Shown here piece after piece: positions 25,592 to 33,327 of a DNA stretch of 64,000 nucleotides. The notes beneath the pieces are model-generated. The model worked only from the letters and a program-made list of their open reading frames with translations, ran no database searches and was not told the origin of the DNA. This DNA is from Thermohalobaculum sp039027855 (GTDB lineage: Bacteria; Pseudomonadota; Alphaproteobacteria; Rhodobacterales; Rhodobacteraceae), in contig JBCCJI010000006.1 in NCBI GenBank assembly GCA_039027855.1, positions 114,066 to 178,065 on the forward strand, read 5' to 3'. A program made the translations under genes and the position numbers. Numbering within the stretch: the first letter of the stretch is position 1; every line of letters starts with the position of its first letter.

Positions 25592-25664
25592 GGTGGATCG
25601 CTATCCACCACGTGGGCGCGTCGCCGGATGAGGGCGGTGGCGACGGGCTCAGCGATCCGCCCTC
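25592..25664 (+). promoter_or_regulatory. Structured leader of serC-serA (candidate serC motif)
   Basis: Two hairpins and a possible pseudoknot just upstream of serC. Hairpin A is GGTGGAT-CGCT-ATCCACC (25592-25609). Hairpin B is CGTCGCC/GGCGACG (25619-25625/25639-25645) with a 13-nt loop. The loop sequence GAGGGCGG (25630-25637) is complementary to CCGCCCTC (25657-25664) downstream, allowing an H-type pseudoknot or an alternative helix near the ribosome-binding site. A conserved serC RNA motif is known upstream of serC-serA in alphaproteobacteria; I infer this may be it but cannot match a consensus here. Confidence 0.5.
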
Positions 25665-25681
25665 CGACGATGGAGCGTCCG

Positions 25682-26893
25682 ATGACGCAGACCCTCGCCA
25701 TGCCCGCGGGCGGCGAGGCGGCCGTTATGGTGCCGCCGAAGCCCGCGCTGAAACCCGCTAACCCCAACTTCTCCTCGGGCCCTTGCGCCAAGCGACCGGG
25801 CTGGAGCGTCGAGGCCGTGGCCGCCAAGGCCTGGCTCGGCCGCTCGCACCGCGCCGCGGGGCCCAAGAAGCAGCTTGCCGAAGCGATCACCCGCACCGCT
25901 CGCCTGCTAGGTGTGCCCGAGGACTACCGCGTCGGCATCGTGCCGGCCTCGGATACCGGCGCCTATGAGATGGCGATGTGGACGATGATGGGCGCGCGCC
26001 CGGTCGACATGCTGGCCTGGGAAAGCTTTGGCAAAGGCTGGGTGACGGATGCCGTCAAGCAGCTGAAGCTCACCGATTGCCGGGTGATCGAGGCGACCTA
26101 TGGCGCACTGCCCGACCTCGCCCAGGTGCGGCCCGAGGCTGATATCGGGTTTACCTGGAACGGCACGACCAGTGGCGCGCGTGTGCCCAACGGCAACTGG
26201 ATCCCCGCCAACCGCGAGGGCCTGACCTTCGTCGATGCCACCTCGGCGGCCTTCGCGCAGCCCATCGACTGGGCGAAATGCGACGTCACGACCTTCAGCT
26301 GGCAGAAGGTGCTGGGCGGCGAGGGCGGCCATGGCGTGCTGATCCTGTCGCCCCGCGCGGTGGAGCGGTTGGAGAGCTTCACCCCCGACCGGCCGCTGCC
26401 CAAGGTCTTCCGGCTCACCAAGGGCGGCAAACTGATCGAGGGCGTGTTCAAGGGCGAGACGATCAACACCCCCTCGATGCTGGCCGTGGCCGACTATATC
26501 GACGCGCTCGATTGGGCCGAGGGTCTGGGCCTTGCCGGCATGCACGCCCGTGCCGACGCCAATTTCGCGGCGCTGCAGGCTTGGGTCGATGCCACGCCCT
26601 GGGTCGAGAACCTGGTGGCCGAGCCCGCGCATCGCTCCAATACCTCGGTCTGCCTCAAGGTGGTCGATCCGGCCATCGCTGTGCTGGACGAGGCGGCGCA
26701 GAAGGCGCTCGCCAAGCGGATGACCGCGCTGCTGGATGGCGAGGGCGCGGCCTATGACGTGAACGGCTATCGCGACGCGCCGGCGGGCCTGCGCATCTGG
26801 TGCGGCGCCACGGTCGAGACCGCGGATATCGAGGCGCTTACCCCATGGCTCGACTGGGCCTTTGCGACCGCCCGCGCCGAAGCGCTGGGCTAG
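25682..26893 (+). CDS. serC: Phosphoserine transaminase
   Basis: PLP enzyme converting 3-phosphohydroxypyruvate to O-phosphoserine, second step of serine synthesis. 403 aa from the ATG at 25682, which has GGAG upstream. Seen: NFSSGPCAKRPGWSV near residue 28, RSHRAAGPKKQLAEAI, GIVPASDTGAYEMAMW, FTWNGTTSGARVPNG, and the PLP lysine in VTTFSWQKVLGGEGGHGV. It ends with LRIWCGATVETADI. The sequence type (SGPCAKRPGW) is that of the alphaproteobacterial/archaeal-like SerC branch. It is followed 92 bp later by serA; together they form the phosphorylated serine pathway. Confidence 0.96.
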   Translation: MTQTLAMPAGGEAAVMVPPKPALKPANPNFSSGPCAKRPGWSVEAVAAKAWLGRSHRAAGPKKQLAEAITRTARLLGVPEDYRVGIVPASDTGAYEMAMWTMMGARPVDMLAWESFGKGWVTDAVKQLKLTDCRVIEATYGALPDLAQVRPEADIGFTWNGTTSGARVPNGNWIPANREGLTFVDATSAAFAQPIDWAKCDVTTFSWQKVLGGEGGHGVLILSPRAVERLESFTPDRPLPKVFRLTKGGKLIEGVFKGETINTPSMLAVADYIDALDWAEGLGLAGMHARADANFAALQAWVDATPWVENLVAEPAHRSNTSVCLKVVDPAIAVLDEAAQKALAKRMTALLDGEGAAYDVNGYRDAPAGLRIWCGATVETADIEALTPWLDWAFATARAEALG

Positions 26894-26985
26894 GCCTGCC
26901 GGGCGGCGGGATCACCGCCGCAATTTCCCATCGGACCCCACGGCGCGCCGGGACCGGCCGCGCCCCACGATATGAGAGCACAGTC

Positions 26986-28599
26986 ATGACCGCACCCAAG
27001 GTCCTCATCTCCGACAAGCTGTCCGAAGCGGCCGTCGACATCTTCCGCCAGCGCGGCGTCGAGGTCGATTTCCAGCCCGATCTCGGCAAGGACCCCGGAA
27101 AGCTCGCCGCGATCATCGGCGACTATGACGGCCTCGCCGTCCGCTCCGCCACCAAGGCGACGCGGGCGATCATCGAGGCCGCGACCAATCTGCGCGTGAT
27201 CGGCCGCGCGGGCATCGGGGTGGACAATATCGACATCCCCGCCGCCTCCGAGCGCGGGATCGTGGTGATGAACACGCCCTTCGGCAACTCCATCACCACG
27301 GCCGAGCATGCCATCGCCATGATGTTCGCCGTCGCCCGCCAGATCCCGACGGCCAATGAGAGCACCCATGCCGGGCGCTGGGAGAAGTCGCGCTTCATGG
27401 GGGTCGAGATCACCGGCAAGACGCTGGGTGTGGTCGGCTGCGGCAATATCGGCTCGGTCGTCGCCTCGCGCGCCATCGGCTTGCGCATGAAGGTGGTGGC
27501 CTATGATCCCTTCCTCTCGGCCGAGCGGGCGCGCGAGCTCGGGGTCGAGAAGCTGGATCTCGACGCGCTGCTGGCCCGCGCCGATTTCGTCACGCTGCAC
27601 CTGCCCAAGACGGAGAAGACGGCCAATATCCTGTCGTCAGACAAGATCGCGCTCATGAAACCCGGCGCGCGGCTGATCAATTGCGCCCGCGGCGGGCTGG
27701 TCGATGAGGCGGCGGTGGCCGAGGCGCTGACCTCGGGCAAGCTGGCGGGTGCCGGCTTTGACGTCTTCGCTGTCGAGCCCGCCAAGGAGAACCCGCTTTT
27801 CAACCTGCCCAATGTCGTCGTCACCCCGCATCTGGGCGCCGCCACGACCGAGGCGCAGGAGAACGTCGCCCTGCAGGTGGCCGAGCAGATGGCGGATTAC
27901 CTGACCAAGGGCGCGATCTCGAACGCCATCAACGCCCCCTCGATCACCGCCGAGGAAGCGCCGGTTCTGAAACCCTGGGTCAAGCTGGCCGAGGTGCTGG
28001 GCGCTTTTGTCGGGCAACTGACCGAGGAGGCGATCGACGGCATCGAGATCGAGTATGTCGGCCGCGTTGCGGAGCTCAACCTGAAGCCCCTGACCTCGGC
28101 GCTGACGGCGGCGATGCTGGCGCCGCAGATGGGGGCGGGCGGGGTGAATATGGTCTCGGCGCCGATTGTCGCCCGCGCGCGCGGGATCCAGATCGCCGAG
28201 ACGCGCCGAGACGCACAGGGCGCCTACGGCACCTATGTCCGCCTCGTCGTGCATACGGGGCAGGGCGCCGGCGCGGCCAAAACCCGCTCGGTCGCCGGTA
28301 CCTTGTTCTCTGACGGACGGCCGCGCTTCATCCAGATCAAGGGTATCGGGATGGAGGCGGAGCCCGCACCGCACATGCTCTTCACGGTGAACACCGATGA
28401 GCCCGGCTTCATCGGAGCGCTCGGTACGCGGACCGGCGAAATCGGGGTCAACATCGCAACGTTCAATCTGGGCCGTGCCCACAAGGGCGGCGAGGCGATT
28501 ACGCTGATGGGGGTGGATGAGCCTCTGTCCGAGGCGACGCTGGACGAAATCCGCGCACTTCCCCAGGTGCAGGAGGCCAAGGCGTTGTCGTTCACCTGA
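26986..28599 (+). CDS. serA: D-3-phosphoglycerate dehydrogenase
   Basis: Oxidises 3-phosphoglycerate to 3-phosphohydroxypyruvate with NAD, first step of serine synthesis. 537 aa, the long form. Start at MTAPKVLISDKLSEAAVDIF. Seen: VRSATKATRAIIEAA, NAD-binding loop GVVGCGNIGSVVASRA (about 147-162), INCARGGLVDEAAV, and catalytic His in TPHLGAATTEAQEN. The middle domain follows (VLGAFVGQLTEEAIDGIEIEY), then a C-terminal ACT domain (HMLFTVNTDEPGFIGALGT...). An ACT domain implies possible feedback control by serine. Open frame further upstream overlaps serC and is excluded. A hairpin lies 12 nt after the stop. Confidence 0.97.
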   Translation: MTAPKVLISDKLSEAAVDIFRQRGVEVDFQPDLGKDPGKLAAIIGDYDGLAVRSATKATRAIIEAATNLRVIGRAGIGVDNIDIPAASERGIVVMNTPFGNSITTAEHAIAMMFAVARQIPTANESTHAGRWEKSRFMGVEITGKTLGVVGCGNIGSVVASRAIGLRMKVVAYDPFLSAERARELGVEKLDLDALLARADFVTLHLPKTEKTANILSSDKIALMKPGARLINCARGGLVDEAAVAEALTSGKLAGAGFDVFAVEPAKENPLFNLPNVVVTPHLGAATTEAQENVALQVAEQMADYLTKGAISNAINAPSITAEEAPVLKPWVKLAEVLGAFVGQLTEEAIDGIEIEYVGRVAELNLKPLTSALTAAMLAPQMGAGGVNMVSAPIVARARGIQIAETRRDAQGAYGTYVRLVVHTGQGAGAAKTRSVAGTLFSDGRPRFIQIKGIGMEAEPAPHMLFTVNTDEPGFIGALGTRTGEIGVNIATFNLGRAHKGGEAITLMGVDEPLSEATLDEIRALPQVQEAKALSFT

Positions 28600-28611
28600 G
28601 AAAGACATCTG

Positions 28612-28647
28612 GCGCGGTCGGGTCATCGGCGCGACCGCGCAGTTTCT
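28612..28647 (+). terminator. Hairpin after serA, probable terminator
   Basis: GCGCGGTCG (28612-28620) and CGACCGCGC (28632-28640) form a 9-bp perfect stem with an 11-nt loop, followed by AGTTTCTT. The T-run is weak but the position, 12 nt after the serA stop, fits termination of serC-serA. Confidence 0.6.
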
Positions 28648-28656
28648 TAGGTTAGC

Positions 28657-28857
28657 CTACTTCACAACCCTTAGCCGGCTGTGTTCGGCGATCAAGGCAC
28701 GCCGCACAGCGGCATAGATCTCAGCGGTCTGATCACTGTCGAACAGGAAGCGTTCTTCCAGAACCGTTCCCACTGATTGGGGCATGTCACGCGGCATCGT
28801 GCTCGCGTTTGGTCGTAGTGCGCTGTTTTGCAAAAGCTTTTCCCTGCCGTCGGTCAT
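28657..28857 (-). CDS. Small hypothetical protein, 66 aa
   Basis: Unrecognised. AAGGA lies 8-9 nt upstream of the ATG at 28857. The sequence, with VGTVLEERFLFDSDQTAEIY and an Ala/Arg-rich end (AAVRRALIAEHSRLRVVK), looks like a small cytoplasmic, possibly helical protein. The surrounding DNA (28800-29060) is richer in A+T than flanking genes. It converges on serA and is divergent from the TetR gene. It could be an acquired or decaying gene. Confidence 0.45.
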   Translation of the reverse strand: MTDGREKLLQNSALRPNASTMPRDMPQSVGTVLEERFLFDSDQTAEIYAAVRRALIAEHSRLRVVK

Positions 28858-29064
28858 GAGCGTAATCCTTTACGACGACTACCAATATTCCACTATACGA
28901 AAACACGGGCAGAACGACCGGTGCAGATAGCCGGAAATCGTACCTTTTTGCAAGTTTTTGATGTCGCATCCCCTCGTCAGTCCGCTGATTGAAACCATTT
29001 CCCAAAACGATGATGTTGGAGCTACGGAGCGCCTGGGGGCGCGGGAAGAAGGCGGGACAGGACC

Positions 29065-29667
29065 ATGCCCAACGAGTTTTCGCAGGCCGATTTCGGCGAC
29101 GGCAGCACACGCCAGCGGATCCTTGAAGCTGCATATGCGCTGTTTCTGAAAGAAGGTGTCGCGTCGGTCGGCATCGAGAGCATCCTGTCGCGCGCCGGCT
29201 GTGCCCGCGCGAGCCTTTATAGCCATTTCGGCTCGAAGGAGGCGCTCGCCATCGCGGTGATGGAGCTACACTTCCAGCGCTGGGTCGAAGGCTGGCTGGA
29301 GCGGAGCGCCATCGAGGGCGAGGCCGACCCGGAGCGACAGCTGCTGGCAAAATTCGATCTGGTCGACGAGTGGTTCAACGACCTTGGCTTTGCCGGGTGT
29401 GCCTTCGTGAAGATCCTGCTGGAGACCCCCGCCGAAGATCCGGTGCACAAGGCCGCCGCGGAGAACCTGGCGCGGATCCGTGAGATGGTGCGCGACATTG
29501 CCGAGCGGGCGCAGCTTGACGATCCGGAGGGCTTCTCCTTCGTCTGGCACATGTTGATGGAGGGGTCGGTCGTCACGGCGACGGGCGGCGTCAACGATGC
29601 AGGCAGTCGGGCCAAGGCAGGCGCGCAGATGCTGTTGCGCCACTGGCCGAGGGCATCGGGGAGCTGA
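29065..29667 (+). CDS. TetR family transcriptional regulator
   Basis: DNA-binding repressor-type protein of 200 aa. The N-terminal TetR helix-turn-helix spans about residues 15-60: TRQRILEAAYALFLKEGVAS, VGIESILSRAGCARASLYSHF and SKEALAIAVMELH. The C-terminal ligand-binding part is helical (WFNDLGFAGCAFVKILLETP resembles the AcrR/YxaF-like subgroup). Its target is unknown; the divergent small gene and the A+T-rich intergenic region upstream are candidates for autoregulation. The next gene (rmuC) is convergent, so it has no downstream operon partner. Confidence 0.92.
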   Translation: MPNEFSQADFGDGSTRQRILEAAYALFLKEGVASVGIESILSRAGCARASLYSHFGSKEALAIAVMELHFQRWVEGWLERSAIEGEADPERQLLAKFDLVDEWFNDLGFAGCAFVKILLETPAEDPVHKAAAENLARIREMVRDIAERAQLDDPEGFSFVWHMLMEGSVVTATGGVNDAGSRAKAGAQMLLRHWPRASGS

Positions 29668-29685
29668 GGCGTCCGACACGGCGTC

Positions 29686-31170
29686 CTAACGAACCGACTG
29701 GCCGAGATCCGGTGGCGCCTCACTGTTTAGTGCCATCGTCTCGTCTTCGGGCACTTCCGGCGCCGCCAAACGGCGGGGCGCAGCGTGCACCGCGGATGGT
29801 GAGGACACCGCGTTCTCGCTCGTGGCGATGCCGAGCGCCTCGAAACGCCGGGCCGCGGGCAGCACGCGCCCTTCGAACGAGCCCACCACCCGGTTGTGAC
29901 GCTCGACCGCCTGGCCAAGCGCGCGGCCGAGATCGTCGACATGACCGCCGAGCGTGCCTAGCCTCTCATAAAGCGCGAGGGCTGCCGACTGGATCTCGCG
30001 CGCGTTCTCATCGAGACGCGTCTGCTGCCAGCCATGGGCGACCGAGCGTAGCACCGCGATCAGGGTCGTCGGCGTCGCGATCAGCACGCGCCTCAGAAAC
30101 GCATCCTCCAGCAGGGTCGGATCGGCCTCCATGGCGGCGGTGTAGATCCCCTCACCCGGGACGAACATCACGACGAAATCGGGGGCGGTGTCGAAAAGCC
30201 GCCAATAGGCCTTGGCCGAGAGCGCATGCACCTGCGCGCGAAGCTGGCGGGCATGCGCGGCTTCGGCCAGCCGGCGCGCGGCGGGTTCGGTGCTGGCAAC
30301 CACGTCGAGATAAGCGTCGAGCGGTGTCTTTGCGTCGATGACCAGCGTGCGCCGGCCCGGCATCTGCACCACGACATCGGGCCTCAGCTTGCCGTCTGCG
30401 CCGTCGACCGCCTGTTCGGCGATCCAATCGACATGCTCAGCCATGCCTGACAATTCCAGCACCCGGGCAAGCTGCATCTCGCCCCAACGCCCCCGGGTTT
30501 TGGGCGCGCGGAGCGCCTGTACGAGGCGCGCCGTCTCCCCGCGCAGCCCGTCATGACCCTTGGCCAGCGCCGCGACCTGCTCGTTGATCGCGTGATAGGC
30601 CCCCTCGCGCGCCCGCTCGATCTCGCCGAGCCGCGCCTCGAACCGGGCCAACCCCTCCGAGAGCGGCGTCACCAAGGCCTCGATGGCGCCGCGCTCCTCG
30701 GTGGCGTGCAGGGCGTGACGCTCACTCACCATGTCCAGGAACCGGGCGGCGTTGCTGCCGAGGCTGCGCGCCGCCAACGCCTCGAACCGGTCGGACATGC
30801 GGGCCTCGGCCAGGGCCATGTCCTCGAGCTGCGCGGCATGGGCACGGCGCTCGGCCTCGAGCGTCCCCTCAAGGCTGGCGCTTTCGGCGTGGGCGTTGGT
30901 CAGCGCCGCGCCGAGGCGGGCGATCTCCTCACCCATGCGCGCGGCCTGCTCGCCACGCACTTCGGCCGCGGCGAGGGCCCGTTCGGCCTCGATACGGCCG
31001 GTCTCGGCAGCCAGGGCGCGTCGCGACAACGGGCGCACCGAGAGCAGCCAGGTCAGAATGACGCCGCCAAGCAGGCCCGCTGCCAGACCGATGAACAGGT
31101 CTGCATCACCGCCGAGGGCGGCGGCAAAAGAGGGGGCGAGATCATGAAGCCCGGTCTGTTCGGTGGCCAT
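29686..31170 (-). CDS. rmuC: DNA recombination protein RmuC
   Basis: Predicted nuclease-like protein of the RmuC family, reported to limit inversions at short inverted repeats. 494 aa. The ATG at 31170 has AGAGG upstream; a GTG just before it is less likely. An N-terminal membrane anchor (LFIGLAAGLLGGVILTWLLS) is followed by a long coiled coil (about 45-200, Ala/Glu/Arg heptads). The conserved RmuC core contains RGRWGEMQLARVLELSGM, LRPDVVVQMPGRRTLVIDAKTP and FVVMFVPGEGIYTAAME. FLRRVLIATPTTLIAVLRSVAHGW is also diagnostic. It may matter that this genome segment carries many short repeats, but no link is shown. Confidence 0.95.
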   Translation of the reverse strand: MATEQTGLHDLAPSFAAALGGDADLFIGLAAGLLGGVILTWLLSVRPLSRRALAAETGRIEAERALAAAEVRGEQAARMGEEIARLGAALTNAHAESASLEGTLEAERRAHAAQLEDMALAEARMSDRFEALAARSLGSNAARFLDMVSERHALHATEERGAIEALVTPLSEGLARFEARLGEIERAREGAYHAINEQVAALAKGHDGLRGETARLVQALRAPKTRGRWGEMQLARVLELSGMAEHVDWIAEQAVDGADGKLRPDVVVQMPGRRTLVIDAKTPLDAYLDVVASTEPAARRLAEAAHARQLRAQVHALSAKAYWRLFDTAPDFVVMFVPGEGIYTAAMEADPTLLEDAFLRRVLIATPTTLIAVLRSVAHGWQQTRLDENAREIQSAALALYERLGTLGGHVDDLGRALGQAVERHNRVVGSFEGRVLPAARRFEALGIATSENAVSSPSAVHAAPRRLAAPEVPEDETMALNSEAPPDLGQSVR

Positions 31171-31412
31171 CACATACCTCTTGCTGTGGCGCCACCCTTA
31201 TCAACACCTGTATGTTGTGTATTGTCCACTCTTTGTTCCATCGGTGCCAGCCCGAAGCCGGGGATGGTGACATGCGGCGGGACCGTCGCGCGATCCGCGG
31301 GCAAGGCGCGCCGCCACCGACGCTGCGGAAGGTGGCGCGGTAAAACCCGTGCCGGCGCCTTTCTCTCGACCGGCAGCCGGCCTATAGAGCGCCGTCAAGT
31401 TCAGGAGGCGAG

Positions 31413-32705
31413 ATGGCGAATGTGGTGGTGGTCGGCGCCCAGTGGGGCGACGAGGGTAAGGGTAAGATCGTCGACTGGCTCTCCGAACGTGCCGATGTGA
31501 TCGTGCGCTTCCAGGGCGGCCACAACGCCGGACATACGCTGGTCATCGGCGAGACGACTTACAAGCTGTCCCTCCTGCCCTCCGGCATCGTGCGCGAGGG
31601 CAAGCTGTCGGTGATCGGCAACGGCGTGGTCCTCGACCCCTACGCCCTCGTCTCCGAGATCGAGAAGCTGACCGCGCAGGGCGTCGCCATCGGCCCCGAA
31701 AGCCTGATCATCGCCGAGAACGCGCCCTTGATCCTGTCGGTGCACCGCGATCTGGACCAGATCCGCGAGGAGGCGGCCGGCGCCTCGAAGATCGGCACCA
31801 CCGGGCGCGGCATCGGTCCGGCCTATGAGGACAAGGTGGGCCGCCGGGCGGTGAGGGTAGCCGATCTCGCCGATCCCGCCACCATCGAGGCGCGGCTCGA
31901 CCGGCTGATGGCGCATCACGAACCGCTCCGACGGGGCCTTGGCGCAAAACAGGTGGACCGCGCCGCATTGAGGGCCGAGCTGGACGAGATCGGGCCCAAG
32001 ATCCTGCCCTATGCGGCCCCCGTCTGGCGGCGCCTTGCGACCGAGCAAGCCGAGGGGCGGCGCATCCTGTTCGAGGGGGCGCAGGGCGCGCTGCTCGATA
32101 TCGATTTCGGGACTTACCCTTATGTCACCTCGTCCAACACCATGGCGGGGCAGGCGGCCACCGGCTCGGGCATGGGGCCGGACGCGATCGATTTCGTGCT
32201 CGGGATCGTCAAGGCCTATACGACACGGGTTGGCTCCGGCCCGTTCCCGACCGAGTTGACCGACGATACCGGCCGCCATCTCGGTGAGCGGGGGCGTGAG
32301 TTCGGTACTGTGACGGGCCGGCAGCGACGGTGCGGCTGGTTCGACGCGGCGCTGGTGCGCCAGACCTGCCGCACGGCCGGCGTCTCCGGCATCGCGCTCA
32401 CCAAGCTCGACGTGCTCGATGGGATGGAGGAGCTCCGGATCTGCACCGGCTATCGGCTGGATGGTACGGTGCTCGATCATCTGCCCATGGCGGCAGAGGC
32501 GCAGGCGCGGGTCGAGCCGGTCTATGAGAGCATGCCCGGTTGGGGAGAGAGCACATTCGGCGCGCGGCGCTGGCTGGATCTTCCCGCTGAGGCGATCAAG
32601 TATGTGAAGCGCGTCGAGGAGCTGATCGAGACCCCCGTCGCGCTCCTTTCCACAAGCCCCGAGCGCGACGACACCATCGTGGTGACCGACCCCTACCGCG
32701 GTTGA
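31413..32705 (+). CDS. purA: Adenylosuccinate synthetase
   Basis: Catalyses GTP-dependent joining of IMP and aspartate to adenylosuccinate, first committed step to AMP. 430 aa, the family length. Seen: VVVVGAQWGDEGKGKIVDWL (residues 4-23, IMP/GTP loop), FQGGHNAGHTLVIG, GNGVVLDPYAL, GTTGRGIGPAYEDK, LFEGAQGALLDIDFGTYPYV, TRVGSGPFPTEL and LSTSPERDDTI near the C-terminus. GGAGGCGAG lies just upstream of the ATG. Repeat copy 4, in inverted orientation, lies about 40 nt after the stop. Confidence 0.98.
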   Translation: MANVVVVGAQWGDEGKGKIVDWLSERADVIVRFQGGHNAGHTLVIGETTYKLSLLPSGIVREGKLSVIGNGVVLDPYALVSEIEKLTAQGVAIGPESLIIAENAPLILSVHRDLDQIREEAAGASKIGTTGRGIGPAYEDKVGRRAVRVADLADPATIEARLDRLMAHHEPLRRGLGAKQVDRAALRAELDEIGPKILPYAAPVWRRLATEQAEGRRILFEGAQGALLDIDFGTYPYVTSSNTMAGQAATGSGMGPDAIDFVLGIVKAYTTRVGSGPFPTELTDDTGRHLGERGREFGTVTGRQRRCGWFDAALVRQTCRTAGVSGIALTKLDVLDGMEELRICTGYRLDGTVLDHLPMAAEAQARVEPVYESMPGWGESTFGARRWLDLPAEAIKYVKRVEELIETPVALLSTSPERDDTIVVTDPYRG

Positions 32706-32744
32706 CGGCTTCCATCCCTCTCGGTTTCTCGCGGTGAGCAAAGG

Positions 32745-32942
32745 ATATCGGGCCGGGTCAAGGTTCGCGTGAGCGACCGGCGTAGCCGGCTTGACCTTGA
32801 GGCGGCGCGATCTCCGCGGCACGCTCGATCAGAAGCCCCCGGGGCTTCTCCCCAGCCCACTGCCTCACCTTGCCCGCGGTGATCCCCTGATGCTGCAGAA
32901 CCGGGCGCCCCCGCAGGAAGCATCGCGGCGACCAGCCGCGAT
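32745..32942 (-). repeat. Three-hairpin intergenic repeat, copy 4 (inverted)
   Basis: Reads on the minus strand: hairpin 1 ATCGCGGC-TGGTC-GCCGCGAT (32942-32922), hairpin 2 AGAAGCCCC/GGGGCTTCT (32849-32831), then hairpin 3 with middle stem TCAAGGT/ACCTTGA (32800-32794/32764-32758). The inner stem is CCGGC-TAC-GCCGG, where other copies have CGGGC/GCCCG, again keeping pairing. The outer stem is poorly conserved. It is the only copy opposite to its upstream gene; it lies between purA and the DUF2842 gene. Confidence 0.88.
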
Positions 32943-33015
32943 TCCGTTTGACGCGTGTCAGGCTTTTGGGCTGGCGCGGCTTGTGCGTCGCGGCCGGGGT
33001 GCTAGCTAGCAAGTC

Positions 33016-33243
33016 ATGCAGCACAAGACCAAGAAACGCCTGTCGCTTTTGATCCTCGTGGTGGGCATCCCGCTCTATATCGTGGTGGCCGTTAGCGTGA
33101 TCAGCTTCTTCGACCGGCCGCCGATCTGGCTGGAGCTCGCGATCTATGTCGCGCTCGGTTTTCTCTGGGCCTTGCCGTTTCGCAGCATCTTTCGCGGTGT
33201 CGGTCAGCCCGGCCCGGGAGAGCCGCCGATCGACAAGCGCTGA
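33016..33243 (+). CDS. DUF2842 family small membrane protein
   Basis: Protein of 75 aa with two transmembrane helices (LSLLILVVGIPLYIVVAVSVI; LELAIYVALGFLWALPFRSIF). The pattern, basic N-terminus, PLYIVVAV, then WALPFRSIFRGVGQP, is that of DUF2842, an alphaproteobacterial family of unknown function. It is 310 bp after purA, separated by repeat copy 4. The CTAGCTAGC run just upstream and a weak Shine-Dalgarno make expression control unclear. It converges on the acidic protein gene. Confidence 0.9.
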   Translation: MQHKTKKRLSLLILVVGIPLYIVVAVSVISFFDRPPIWLELAIYVALGFLWALPFRSIFRGVGQPGPGEPPIDKR

Positions 33244-33327
33244 GCGAAAGGCCCGCGGAACAGGGCGACAGCGAGCTCGACGCGTTTTCCGTCACGTTTT
33301 CGATAGCCTTCCTCTCGCTGCTCTCTG

